Part shown: piece by piece, positions 17,073-26,111 of the stretch
Position numbering within the stretch: position 1 is the stretch's first letter
Layout of the letters: the number at the start of each line of letters is the position of its first letter
Source: Rhodothermaceae bacterium
Lineage (GTDB): Bacteria > Bacteroidota > Rhodothermia > Balneolales > Cyclonatronaceae
DNA: 62,648 bases
Direction of reading: 5' to 3'
NCBI GenBank assembly: GCA_020201275.1
Contig: JAIVHB010000013.1
Location: forward strand, 1 to 62,648
Made by a program: the position numbers and the translations under genes
The notes under the pieces: generated by a model
Told to the model about the DNA's origin: nothing
Seen by the model: the letters and a program-made list of their open reading frames with translations, nothing else
Database searches by the model: none

Positions 17073-19865
17073 ATGAAGCGCTTAGCTGCACTACTGTGGC
17101 CGGCAGCCGTCATCGTTTTTTTGATGCTGGCACCGGCAAACGCCCGGCAGTCTGTACTACATCAGGCTCCGGATTTTTTCGTTTCAGGCAGTAACGCAGA
17201 GATCAGATTTACCGTGTCGGGATTCACTCCATCGGAATCACAGCCTGCCTATGTTTTGATTCGTGAAACCGGCCGACAGACATTTCGAAGGGTCAGGGCA
17301 GATATTGCAGATAACAGCTATGTAGCCAGAATTGACGCAGCTGTGATGAGCCCTCCATCGGTTGAGTACTATCTGCTGGTTGAAAATCTGCCCGGCGGAC
17401 AAATCACTTACCCCCCGACGTCCCCTGAAGAATTCCCGGTTTCTGTACAGGTTATCACGCAGGATGAGGTAGTTGCCCATCAGCGTACAGGTACGGCAAG
17501 TGATGTGGAATACACCATACTTTCGCCGGTACCCGATGAACAGATTCCCTACTTTGATACGGTGGTTGCCGTGGCGCTCTATTCAGGGTCGGATATCGGG
17601 CCCGGAGAACTCGGAATAATCTGGAACCGCCGGGATGTATCGGATCAGGCCGAAATTACCGGTACATTTATCTCCTATATTCCTCAGAATGTAAGCCCGG
17701 GAATGCATTCGGTTGAAATTTACAGGATTGCAGACGACCGGAAGCTGACCATTGTGCGCTGGGATTTTACGGTGTATGATCCCGATGCAACCATTGAAAC
17801 GGCAGCGAAACACCCGCTTATGCCTTACGGTTCGGCCGAGATAGGGTACAGGCATCAATCATACGGTGGCTTTAATCAGAATATTTTGACCGGTCAGACC
17901 CGGCTGTCGGGTGGCGCAAATGATTTCCGGTATAATGTGTCGGCACTGATCACATCAGAGGAAAGCTCCCGGCTGCAGGCCCAAAACCGGTATTCTGCCG
18001 ATCTGCAGTACAGGAATGTGCTTCAGGTGAAGCTTGGTGATCTTTACCCGGATATGAATCCGTTCATGATATCGGGCCGGCGCATTTTTGGTGTTGAGAC
18101 TGCGGTGAAAACCATACGCCAAAACCTCAACTTCTATTTTTTATTCGGTCAGCTTAACCGGAAGGTGGATGTTAGATATGGGGAAATTGAGAAACAGTTT
18201 TTCAAGGTCAGTGAAAACATCTCCGATTCTGTTTATGTACTTGGGCTTCGGGAGAGCGGCGGGGCATACCGCAGGGATATACTTGCAACAAGGCTCGAGA
18301 TAGGTAACAACAGGCCGTTTCAAATTGGCCTGAATATGATGAGAATTCAGGATGATAGATCGTCCCTTACTATGTATGAAAAAATCGAAGACCTGCCGGC
18401 CCGCTTTCTGGATACGCCCCTTGGTGCCGAGGTGATGGAAAATCAGGACCAGCTCAGGATCAGCAACCCGGCGATTCGCCCGCAGGGGAATTTCGTGCTT
18501 GCCACCGACATCCGTTTCAATGCCGACCGGAACAGGGTTCAGTTCCAGAGTGATATGGCGGCAAGTCTGGTTAATAATGACATTTCCGGCGGTATACTAA
18601 CCGAAGAGCGCGCCGAGGAACTGGGTTATTATATAGATGGCAACACGGTGAGCTGGATTGAGCGGCTGTCCTGGTTCATCATAATAAACGAAAATATGAA
18701 TGCAACTCCATTCAGACTTGATGAAGAAGTGACCGAGGTGTTTGTTCCGTCGGGTATATTTGCAAACCAGAACAGGGTGCAACTCAACTATTTCAATCAT
18801 ACCATGAGTGTGCAGTACAGGTGGGTTGGTCCCGATTACACATCGCTGGCAAGTTCAGGTCTTAGAAGAGATTACTCGGGCTTTCTGATCTCCGACCGGG
18901 TCCGGTTTTTGAGCAACACACTGTTCATAACCGGATCGTATGAAAACTACCGCGACAATGTAATAAGGAACCGAAGTTCCACAACCCGAACGAATGGCTA
19001 TCGCCTGAACACGAGCTGGTTTCCAACCAACGGGAACTACCCCAATATCAGCGTCGGAATTAATTATCTCGATCGTGATAATGGCATGGAGCGAACAAAC
19101 CCTTTATTTGCAGGGCAAGCTGCGGTAATAAGGAATGCTGCAGTGCGGAATATCAGTATTGTAAGCGGAGATACCGTTGTTACTGCTATACCCCGTAACA
19201 GCAGTACACTTCAGATTACCGGCACCGTATCAAAGCAGTTTGAATGGATGGATGCCGCCAACGAGGCCAGCATCAGCCTTTCCAATATAATGACCCGCGA
19301 CAATGGCTTCTACTATGGTGACTTCAATGGCTTCAATATGTCGCTTGGGCTACGCTCGCTGCTGCGTCGAATGCCGATGAGGTTTAATCTGACGGCCAGC
19401 TTCAGCCGATCTGAATCTCTGGCAGGTCTCAACAGTACTGATATTGCAGGTTTGAATGCCGCTGTAGGCTATGAATTCCTGGATCAGCGGTTGAGCGTAT
19501 ACGTTAATCTGGGGTATGCTTGGCGCACGTCCCAACTTCAAAGCCTCAGAATTGAAAGTGTGGGCAGTAGTTCAAGCATTTTTAATAAATTTTATGTTCC
19601 TGATACTGAAAGTTTAGTGCGGATAGAATCCAACTCTTATATTATGCGAGCGGGATCACGGTTTAATTTTGACTGGAATCACGCTGTAGCTCTGGATAGA
19701 CACTCGAGCTCAGATCGCTCGATACCCTGTTCGAAATTCGCGGCCCGTTGGATACATCCGGATCACCCGTCGTTCTGGTTGCAATCAGTGAACAATCCGA
19801 CCGCGAGATCAGGGAGAAATACCCATGGCCAACCGATTTATATGCCCGCCTCATTAATAACCTGA
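17073..19865 (+). CDS. Large outer-membrane barrel protein with Ig-like N-terminal domains
   Basis: This is an envelope protein of about 870 genuine residues. After a signal peptide (ending LAPANARQS) come Ig-like beta domains (about 30-250). A long series of beta strands typical of a large outer-membrane barrel follows, and the last strand is SYIMRAGSRFNF near residue 865. The frame then runs on for about 60 residues that read the neighbouring cyclase gene out of frame, so the natural stop seems to be lost. It is the third gene of the cassette, 66 bp after fecR. Its specific function is unknown. Confidence 0.8.
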   Translation: MKRLAALLWPAAVIVFLMLAPANARQSVLHQAPDFFVSGSNAEIRFTVSGFTPSESQPAYVLIRETGRQTFRRVRADIADNSYVARIDAAVMSPPSVEYYLLVENLPGGQITYPPTSPEEFPVSVQVITQDEVVAHQRTGTASDVEYTILSPVPDEQIPYFDTVVAVALYSGSDIGPGELGIIWNRRDVSDQAEITGTFISYIPQNVSPGMHSVEIYRIADDRKLTIVRWDFTVYDPDATIETAAKHPLMPYGSAEIGYRHQSYGGFNQNILTGQTRLSGGANDFRYNVSALITSEESSRLQAQNRYSADLQYRNVLQVKLGDLYPDMNPFMISGRRIFGVETAVKTIRQNLNFYFLFGQLNRKVDVRYGEIEKQFFKVSENISDSVYVLGLRESGGAYRRDILATRLEIGNNRPFQIGLNMMRIQDDRSSLTMYEKIEDLPARFLDTPLGAEVMENQDQLRISNPAIRPQGNFVLATDIRFNADRNRVQFQSDMAASLVNNDISGGILTEERAEELGYYIDGNTVSWIERLSWFIIINENMNATPFRLDEEVTEVFVPSGIFANQNRVQLNYFNHTMSVQYRWVGPDYTSLASSGLRRDYSGFLISDRVRFLSNTLFITGSYENYRDNVIRNRSSTTRTNGYRLNTSWFPTNGNYPNISVGINYLDRDNGMERTNPLFAGQAAVIRNAAVRNISIVSGDTVVTAIPRNSSTLQITGTVSKQFEWMDAANEASISLSNIMTRDNGFYYGDFNGFNMSLGLRSLLRRMPMRFNLTASFSRSESLAGLNSTDIAGLNAAVGYEFLDQRLSVYVNLGYAWRTSQLQSLRIESVGSSSSIFNKFYVPDTESLVRIESNSYIMRAGSRFNFDWNHAVALDRHSSSDRSIPCSKFAARWIHPDHPSFWLQSVNNPTARSGRNTHGQPIYMPASLIT

Positions 19866-21793
19866 ACCAGGCAGGGGCACGCACGATCGGAATCGATGTT
19901 ATTTTTGACCAGATGGATATCTATAACCCCCGGAACGATACCATTTTTGCCAATGCAATAAGAACGCACGGGAATGTTGTACTGGCGGGTAAGGTGCACA
20001 CCGAGTACCAGAGATCAAGGGATGAGGACCAGGTTTCAATGGTCGAAATGAGGTCGCTGGTTGAACCGCTTCCGGTATTGAGAAACCGGAATGCGAATCC
20101 ATGGGGATTTGTTACCGCCGAGCTCGATATGGACGGTTTTATCAGGCGTTATCGCCTTGTTCAGGAGCACCTCGGGGAAAACTATCTTGCCTTTGCCCTT
20201 CAGGTAATGCTTGCCGACCAGAGCCTGGAGAATGCAGAGACCATCAGATCTGAGAACACACTGCGTGTGGGGCCGTTTTCCGTTCCCCTGTACCTGAATG
20301 AAACGATGCTGATCAATTATTACGGCGGGCCTACCGGAACGTTTCCCGAATTTGACTTTGATCAGGTTATTGATGACGACTCTTACATGACGGTGAGTGA
20401 ACAGGAGATTTTTGAGATCAATACCTTCGACGATCCCGAATATGGCCTGCTTCACCAGGGCGTCTTCCGCGACAAGATTGTACTGGTAGGGGCTACCATG
20501 CCAGAACTGCAGGACTATTTTTCTACGCCATTTGCTCCGTTCAGGAATATGCCGGGTTACCAGACCCATGCCAATGCCATACAGACCATCCTTGACAAAA
20601 GTTTCATCTACTCTCTCGGCGAAAATTTCGAGTTGTTTATCCTTATACTGTTTGCCGTTTCTGTGGTATTCATATCGCTGTATACTTCGGCTCTCTGGGG
20701 GTTACTGGCCGTTTTTCTGCATGTATCCGGATATACCTCGCTGGTCATCTTCATGTTTATAGAACATTCGGTGCTGCTTCCGGTTACAGGCCCGCTGCTT
20801 ACAATCGTGGTGGGTTATCTCATATCGGTTATCTATAATTATGTGACAGAACAGCGCGAAAAAGGCCGGATCAAGCTGATGTTCGGTTCATATGTATCTC
20901 CGGAGCTGGTCAATATCATCATCGACAGCGGCGACGATCCCAAACTGGGTGGAGAAGAATCGGTGATCACCGCTTTTTTTAGTGACATACAGAATTTCGC
21001 CTCGTTTTCAGAAAAATTGAATCCGACCCAGCTTGTAGACCTTATCAATGAATACATGACGGCAATGACGGAGATTCTGACCGAGGAAAGGGGGACCCTT
21101 GACAAATACCTCGGTGATGCCATTGTGGCTTTTTTCGGTGCTCCTGTACATATGCCCGATCATGCGCTGAAAGCCTGTATAACCAGCCAGCGTATGCAGA
21201 AAAAGCAGCGGGAGCTTAAGGAGAAGTGGAAAAGCGAGGGCAAAAAATGGCCCGAGGTGGTTACCCATATGCAGACACGAATCGGGCTGAATACCGGTCT
21301 CGTAATTACCGGTAACATGGGTAGTTCTACACGTTTCAACTATACCATGATGGGAGACAATGTGAACCTTGCTGCACGTTGTGAAACAGCATGCAAATCT
21401 TATGGTGTTTATACTATTGCCACCGAGGATACCAAAACGGAGGCCGAAAAATATGGTAACGATTGTGTATTCCGCCTGCTCGACAAGATTGTGGTGGTTG
21501 GTCGCACAAAACCGGTAACCGTTTACGAAATTGTTGGCCTTCGCTCCGATGCCAATGCCAAAACCCTCAGATGTGTCAGATTATTTGAAATGGCCCTTAA
21601 TGAATATTATGGCCAAAACTTTAACGATGCCCACGAGCTGTTCAGACAATCGGCCCGCCTTGAGCCCAATCAGCTTGAAATGCCGGGGGTCTATACCAAC
21701 CCGTCACTCATCTTTCTTGATCGTTGTGAGAAAATGCTGCAGAACCCTCCTGATCCCGACTGGGACGGTGTTTTTGTGATGAGCCGTAAATAG
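19748..21793 (+). CDS. CHASE2-domain class III adenylate cyclase, N terminus missing
   Basis: The protein should sense periplasmic or surface signals through CHASE2 and make cAMP. CHASE2 covers about residues 1-290 (opening SPVVLVAISEQSDREIREKY). Three membrane helices (295-370) and a class III cyclase domain follow, with metal-binding D413 (FFSDIQNF) and D457 (KYLGDAIVAFFGAP), Lys453 and NYTMMGDNVNLAARCE. The Lys/Asp pair favours ATP over GTP. Family members start with a membrane helix before LELRSLDTLFEIRG. Here that helix is absent, and the CHASE2 frame meets a stop at 19697, inside the barrel gene. The listed start, TTG 19748, is only the first possible codon. Confidence 0.85.
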   Translation: MDTSGSPVVLVAISEQSDREIREKYPWPTDLYARLINNLNQAGARTIGIDVIFDQMDIYNPRNDTIFANAIRTHGNVVLAGKVHTEYQRSRDEDQVSMVEMRSLVEPLPVLRNRNANPWGFVTAELDMDGFIRRYRLVQEHLGENYLAFALQVMLADQSLENAETIRSENTLRVGPFSVPLYLNETMLINYYGGPTGTFPEFDFDQVIDDDSYMTVSEQEIFEINTFDDPEYGLLHQGVFRDKIVLVGATMPELQDYFSTPFAPFRNMPGYQTHANAIQTILDKSFIYSLGENFELFILILFAVSVVFISLYTSALWGLLAVFLHVSGYTSLVIFMFIEHSVLLPVTGPLLTIVVGYLISVIYNYVTEQREKGRIKLMFGSYVSPELVNIIIDSGDDPKLGGEESVITAFFSDIQNFASFSEKLNPTQLVDLINEYMTAMTEILTEERGTLDKYLGDAIVAFFGAPVHMPDHALKACITSQRMQKKQRELKEKWKSEGKKWPEVVTHMQTRIGLNTGLVITGNMGSSTRFNYTMMGDNVNLAARCETACKSYGVYTIATEDTKTEAEKYGNDCVFRLLDKIVVVGRTKPVTVYEIVGLRSDANAKTLRCVRLFEMALNEYYGQNFNDAHELFRQSARLEPNQLEMPGVYTNPSLIFLDRCEKMLQNPPDPDWDGVFVMSRK

Positions 21794-21799
21794 GATCTG

Positions 21800-21828
21800 T
21801 TGTTTCACGACCTGTTTGTCCGTACATT
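21800..21828 (+). promoter_or_regulatory. Promoter of the SRP RNA gene
   Basis: TTGTTT (21800-21805) and TACATT (21823-21828) are 17 bp apart, and the RNA begins 8 bp after the second box. TACATTTA is also close to the Bacteroidota TAnnTTTG box. Confidence 0.65.
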
Positions 21829-21835
21829 TAGTCTT

Positions 21836-21934
21836 GGGGTAAGTGCTGTACGGCCAGCTCCCTTTGAACTCCATCAGGACCGGAAGGTAGCAGTGGTAGA
21901 AGGTTGTAGCGGTGCGATGCAGTTAGCTTACCCC
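21836..21934 (+). ncRNA. ffs: Signal recognition particle RNA (4.5S)
   Basis: This small RNA binds Ffh. The conserved tip CAGGACCGGAAGGTAGCAG (21875-21893) holds the GGAAGG-type tetraloop and symmetric loop of domain IV. The ends GGGGTAAG and CTTACCCC pair to close one long hairpin of about 99 nt, and T-rich sequence follows. It fits the short bacterial SRP RNA without an Alu domain. Its partner gene ffh is at 4241-5584. Confidence 0.93.
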
Positions 21935-22034
21935 ATTTTTTATTTTTGGGATTTAGCAACTACTTGCCTTTCTCGGTCTTGTGGTATATGGTCAATCTTC
22001 CGAAATCAGGATACAATCGGTACGGTTGAAACTT

Positions 22035-22068
22035 CACACACACACACACACTCTCTCTCTCTCTCTCT
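22035..22068. repeat. Compound dinucleotide microsatellite (CA)8(CT)9
   Basis: Eight CA units (22035-22050) run directly into nine CT units (22051-22068), with no interruption. The tract ends 4 bp before the stop codon end of the reverse ypdA gene. Such long dinucleotide tracts are rare in bacteria and tend to vary in length. Confidence 0.95.
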
Positions 22069-22071
22069 TAT

Positions 22072-23043
22072 TTAATCCTGTTCGCTCACTTTTTCAGCTT
22101 CCGCAATGTGATCCGCAATTCTGGTGGCGTGCGTGATGGAATTCTCAATGAACCATTTGCCCGTGTGCAGGCCTCCGCAGACCACGCCTGCCAGATAGAT
22201 GCCATCCACATTACTCATCTGGGTATTACTGTCGAAAACCGGTGTACGGAATTCATCATCGTTAAAGGCCACCCCGGCCATTTCGAGCAGTTTGTAATTG
22301 GGCTCGTAGCCCGTCATTGCAAAAACGAAATCATTTTTAAGCACCTTTTCACCCTCGGGTGTTGCCAGTACTACGTCATGATCCCTGATTTCCACAACCC
22401 GAGTGTTGAAATGGGCATGAATTGACCCCTCACGGATTCGGTTTTCAATATCCGGCCGGACCCAGTATTTGACGCTTTTCCTGATTTCGGCATCCCTCAC
22501 CACCATGGTTACATCACAGCCGCAACGATAGCATTCAAGGGCTACATCAACAGCCGAATTGCCGGCACCTACCACGAGCACAGACAAACCGGAATAGGGA
22601 TGGGGTTCGTCGAAATAGTGTTTTACTTTGGGCAGGTCCTCGCCCGGAACATCCATCCTGTGAGGAATATCGAAAAAACCGGTTGCAAGGATAAGCTTGT
22701 GAGCATGATAAACATCTTTCGATGTTGTTACCGTGAACCCGCTGCCGGCAGGCTCAATTTGCTGAACCGCCTCATAGACCCGAACATCCAGCTTGTAGTG
22801 CTCGTATACCCGGCGGTAGTATTCGAGTGCTTCACGCCGGGTTGGCTTGGGTCCGTGAGAGATAAATGGAATGCCACCAATCTCGATTTTATCGGAAGTG
22901 GAGAAAAAAGTCATATTGGTTGGGTAATTGAAGATGGAGTTGACCAGACATCCTTTTTCAATTACCATACAGTCCACATTGCGTTGTTTCAGTTCAATTG
23001 CGCTGGCGAGGCCGATAGGCCCCGCACCGATAATGATAATCAT
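22072..23043 (-). CDS. ypdA: YpdA-family bacillithiol disulfide reductase (putative)
   Basis: This is an FAD- and NADPH-dependent reductase of 323 residues. It shows the FAD motif IIGAGPIGLASAIELKQR at the N terminus, NYPTNMTFFSTSDKIEIGGIPF (a YpdA-family block), the second dinucleotide motif VVGAGNSAVDVALE (about 155) and a C-terminal YLAGVVCGGLHTGKWFIEN. YpdA reduces oxidised bacillithiol, which implies that this organism uses that low-molecular-weight thiol. No bacillithiol synthesis gene is in the window. The gene is single, convergent with the SRP RNA gene. Confidence 0.88.
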   Translation of the reverse strand: MIIIIGAGPIGLASAIELKQRNVDCMVIEKGCLVNSIFNYPTNMTFFSTSDKIEIGGIPFISHGPKPTRREALEYYRRVYEHYKLDVRVYEAVQQIEPAGSGFTVTTSKDVYHAHKLILATGFFDIPHRMDVPGEDLPKVKHYFDEPHPYSGLSVLVVGAGNSAVDVALECYRCGCDVTMVVRDAEIRKSVKYWVRPDIENRIREGSIHAHFNTRVVEIRDHDVVLATPEGEKVLKNDFVFAMTGYEPNYKLLEMAGVAFNDDEFRTPVFDSNTQMSNVDGIYLAGVVCGGLHTGKWFIENSITHATRIADHIAEAEKVSEQD

Positions 23044-23213
23044 GTTGGATTGTACAGATGCGTATAATAGTTTTGTTTTCGATACATCAAAATAATGATA
23101 ATCTGCGTGCCAATCGTTCCGGATTCAAAACCGCCTGGACTAAACAGGTGAAGCCCGTTGAGTTATAGAGTGCACACCAATGAAAACACCAGCCATGCAA
23201 TCCAATCAGGCAA

Positions 23214-24299
23214 ATGATAATGCCTCAGCGTAAAATCATCCATGTTGACATGGACGCCTTCTATGCTTCGGTTGAACAAAGGGATAATGAATCGCTGAGG
23301 GGCAAGCCCGTTGCTGTGGGCGGGTCGCCAGACCGGAGGGGAGTGGTTGCGGCTGCCAGTTATGAAGCACGAAAATATGGTGTGCGCTCTGCCATGTCGT
23401 CGGCGATGGCCATCAGGCGGTGCCCGGGCCTGATCTTTGTTAAACCGCGGTTCGATGTCTATAAAAGTGTGTCGGGCCAGATCCGTGAAATATTTTTCGA
23501 ATATACCGATCAGGTTGAACCGCTTTCGCTCGACGAGGCTTTTCTTGATGTTACCGAAAATAAAAAAAACATTGCAAAAGCCACCCGCATAGCACTGGAA
23601 ATCAGGCAGAAGATAAAGGCAGGCACCTCCCTCACAGCATCGGCAGGCGTAGCGCCGAACAAGTTTCTGGCAAAAATAGCGTCCGATCTCAATAAACCGG
23701 ACGGCCTTGCGATAATCACCCCCGCAGAGGCGGAAGCATTCATAGAGCGGCTACCGATCGGCAAATTCTTCGGCATAGGCAAAGCCACCGAAAAGAAGAT
23801 GATCGAACTTGGTATTCTTTGCGGTGCAGATCTCAAAACGTGGTCAGAGCCGGACCTTGTACGGCATTTCGGCAAGGCGGGGCTGTTTTACTATCGGATT
23901 TCGCGGGGCATAGACGAAAGGCCCGTCAGGCCCGACCGTATAAGAAAATCGGTAGGTGCCGAAAATACATTCGACAGCGATGTTCTGGATGTGATCTGGA
24001 TGAAGAAGTACCTGGCTGACCTGGCAGCAGAGGTGGTTCGGAGAATGAAGAAAACGGGGGCAAAGGGCAGAACCGTAACAGTTAAGGTGAAATACCATGA
24101 TTTTGAAACAGTAACCCGGTCGGTTACCATCGACCACTTTACCGACGATGCGCAGAAGATCGGCAGTTGCGCGACGGCACTGATTGAATCGACAGAGGCC
24201 GGGATCCGGCCGGTCAGACTTCTTGGTATAACACTCTCGAACCTGGATCTCGACGATCAGGTGTCGAAGAGCGGTGAGCAGCTGTACTTCCGGTTCTGA
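23214..24299 (+). CDS. dinB: DNA polymerase IV (Y-family)
   Basis: This translesion polymerase is 361 residues long. The catalytic motifs are HVDMDAFYASVEQ (first Asp) and PLSLDEAFLDVT (Asp-Glu pair). YEARKYGVRSAMSS, the helix-hairpin-helix of the thumb (LPIGKFFGIGKATEKKMIELG) and a little-finger domain (GRTVTVKVKYHDFETVTRS) follow. A C-terminal beta-clamp motif may be GEQLYFRF. ATG at 23214 or 23220 could start it. I see no LexA-type box upstream. Confidence 0.95.
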   Translation: MIMPQRKIIHVDMDAFYASVEQRDNESLRGKPVAVGGSPDRRGVVAAASYEARKYGVRSAMSSAMAIRRCPGLIFVKPRFDVYKSVSGQIREIFFEYTDQVEPLSLDEAFLDVTENKKNIAKATRIALEIRQKIKAGTSLTASAGVAPNKFLAKIASDLNKPDGLAIITPAEAEAFIERLPIGKFFGIGKATEKKMIELGILCGADLKTWSEPDLVRHFGKAGLFYYRISRGIDERPVRPDRIRKSVGAENTFDSDVLDVIWMKKYLADLAAEVVRRMKKTGAKGRTVTVKVKYHDFETVTRSVTIDHFTDDAQKIGSCATALIESTEAGIRPVRLLGITLSNLDLDDQVSKSGEQLYFRF

Positions 24300-24315
24300 C
24301 CGGTTCAGGACTGCG

Positions 24316-25233
24316 TCAGCCCAGCCGTCTCCGTTTGTTCAGATAGGATAGAAGGCCCAGGTCAAACGGACCCGTAGTATCGATCTCCTCATAATCGATG
24401 TGGGCCTCACTGCAGGCTAGTTTAAAGCGATGGGTATATTCGGCTACCTTCTTTTTATAGTCGTTTTTGATCTGCGAGGGGATTACATCGATTTCTTCTC
24501 CCGTTTCAAGATCATGGAAAATGAACCGTTTATCAGGAAAATCAAGATCGATCTCGGTTTTCTTCTCCAGCATATGGAACAGGATCACCTCATGATGGCG
24601 GTGCCTGAGATGCTTGAGCGATGATATCAGCTCATCATGGCGGTCGGTATTCTGGAAAAGATCGCTGATGATGATAACCAGACTGCGCCGTTTGATCCGT
24701 TCGGCCAGTTCGTGGATGATTTCCGGGGATGCGGTTCTGCGACCCTCTTCGGGTTCAGCGCCGTCGTTCGCCATCGGATCAAGCAGGCTGAACAGGTGCC
24801 TTATGTGCGAATAGGATGATTTTGCAGGTATAATCGGCCCGGCTTCCTGATCGAAAGTAACCAGGCTGCAGGCATCCCGCTGGCGGTGCATCAGGTAGAT
24901 GAGGGCCGCGGCAAAATGGGCTCCGTATTTGCGTTTCGACCATGGTCCGGCGAACCGGAAATTCATCGAACTGCTGATATCGAAAAGGATGTAGCACCTG
25001 AGATTGGTCTCCTCCTCATACTGTTTTACATAATACCGTTCCGATTTGCCATAAGCTTTCCAGTCGATGTGTTTTATTTCATCACCCGGGTTGTAGGGAC
25101 GGTGCTCGGCAAACTCAACACTGAAACCGTAATAGGGGCTTTTATGCAATCCGGAAATGAAACCTTCAACAATCTGACGTGCTTTAAGCTCAAGGGGGCC
25201 GATTTTGGTAAGTAATTCAGGGGTGACTAACAT
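24316..25233 (-). CDS. DUF58 domain protein (vWA-like)
   Basis: The 305-residue protein opens LLTKIGPLELKARQIVEGF. It then has the DUF58 core SVEFAEHRPYNPGDEIKHIDWKAYGKS and a von Willebrand A-like fold with a MIDAS-type DISSSMNF. DUF58 proteins usually sit beside MoxR AAA+ ATPases, as chaperone-like or metal-insertion modules, but no moxR is adjacent here. The gene converges with dinB, 16 bp between the stops. Confidence 0.88.
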   Translation of the reverse strand: MLVTPELLTKIGPLELKARQIVEGFISGLHKSPYYGFSVEFAEHRPYNPGDEIKHIDWKAYGKSERYYVKQYEEETNLRCYILFDISSSMNFRFAGPWSKRKYGAHFAAALIYLMHRQRDACSLVTFDQEAGPIIPAKSSYSHIRHLFSLLDPMANDGAEPEEGRRTASPEIIHELAERIKRRSLVIIISDLFQNTDRHDELISSLKHLRHRHHEVILFHMLEKKTEIDLDFPDKRFIFHDLETGEEIDVIPSQIKNDYKKKVAEYTHRFKLACSEAHIDYEEIDTTGPFDLGLLSYLNKRRRLG

Positions 25234-25475
25234 GTATGATCGATTAACCGGTTAAATTCAGGTGTCAAGTTCCGGGCTGCTACCGGTGTTTGGTTTCTTT
25301 TTTCAGGTTCTTTTTGAAGAATAACCCCATTTTCATGAAAAAAATCTTTAAAAACGAATTATTTTTAGAATTATATGTACATATGCCTCTGGGTTGAGTA
25401 CGTTCATACAGTCTAAACGTACCCGGCCATGATTTCTGCCATGGTGGGTACCTCAAAAAGTAAATAGATTATCTT

Positions 25476-25880
25476 ATGGTTAACCAGATATCCGTTCCAT
25501 TTAGAAACACTGATAACGGTACCGGACTGATGGAGCATATCGGCCAGATTACCTCCCATAGAGACAGGCTTGTTATTGAGTTTGAAAAAAAAGATGCGAT
25601 CCTGGGATTATACCAGACAGCAATCGAAACAGTGGAGGTGCCTCTCGGGATGGTGCTGTCGCTGGAACTGAAAAAGGGATGGTTTATAACAAAGCTCACA
25701 CTGTCTGCACGGCAGATTAAGGCTATTGAAGAACTACCGGGACGTAATGGGCGGGACTGGACAGTTACAATTCGCAAAAAAGACCGGGAGGCAGCCGCCG
25801 ACCTGGTCTCGGTCACGAATATGCAGCTTTCGGAGCTGCGGCTGAAAATGCTTGATGCCCCATTCGAAGACGAAGAATGA
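25476..25880 (+). CDS. Hypothetical protein
   Basis: I do not recognise this 134-residue soluble protein. It is rich in short beta strands (RLVIEFEKKDAILGLYQTA, VEVPLGMVLSLELKKGWF), with an acidic end (DAPFEDEE). No signal peptide or membrane segment is seen. It stands alone, with a gap of 240 bp to the divergent DUF58 gene and a heptad repeat array 11 bp after its stop. Confidence 0.65.
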   Translation: MVNQISVPFRNTDNGTGLMEHIGQITSHRDRLVIEFEKKDAILGLYQTAIETVEVPLGMVLSLELKKGWFITKLTLSARQIKAIEELPGRNGRDWTVTIRKKDREAAADLVSVTNMQLSELRLKMLDAPFEDEE

Positions 25881-25890
25881 GTTGCATGGA

Positions 25891-25941
25891 TGAGACATCA
25901 GACATGAGACATGAGACATGAGACATGAGACTTCAGATGTC
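25891..25941 (+). repeat. GAGACAY heptad array 2
   Basis: About six GAGACAT-type 7-bp units follow the hypothetical gene's stop by 11 bp, in the gene's sense orientation. The first 25 bp match array 1 exactly. Confidence 0.9.
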
Positions 25942-25943
25942 TG

Positions 25944-26091
25944 AACGTCATGCTGGGCGCAGTCCTGAGCACGGCCTGAGCGCAGGCTGAGCATGGCCTG
26001 CGCGCAACGCAGTGAAGCCGAAGGGCGAAGCGAAAGCCGAAGTTGATGGGCGCAACGTAGTGTAGTCGAAGGGTGTAGTTGAAGCACGTGA
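25944..26091. repeat. Dispersed intergenic repeat (AACGTCATG...GAAGCACGTG family), copy 1
   Basis: The stretch opens AACGTCATGCTGGGCGCAG, continues with repeated GAGC, GAAG and GCGAAG steps, and closes GTTGAAGCACGTGAGG. Copies or parts recur at 46974-47004, 47026-47082 and, inverted, 47213-47263. It looks like a non-coding REP-like family; open frames here are spurious. Confidence 0.7.
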
Positions 26092-26111
26092 GGGTTTTTT
26101 TAAAAAACCCC
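26092..26111. terminator. Possible terminator-like palindrome at the asd 3' end
   Basis: GGGTTTTTT and AAAAAACCC form a short inverted repeat ending at the asd stop codon. The stem is A/T-rich, so the call is weak. Confidence 0.4.
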
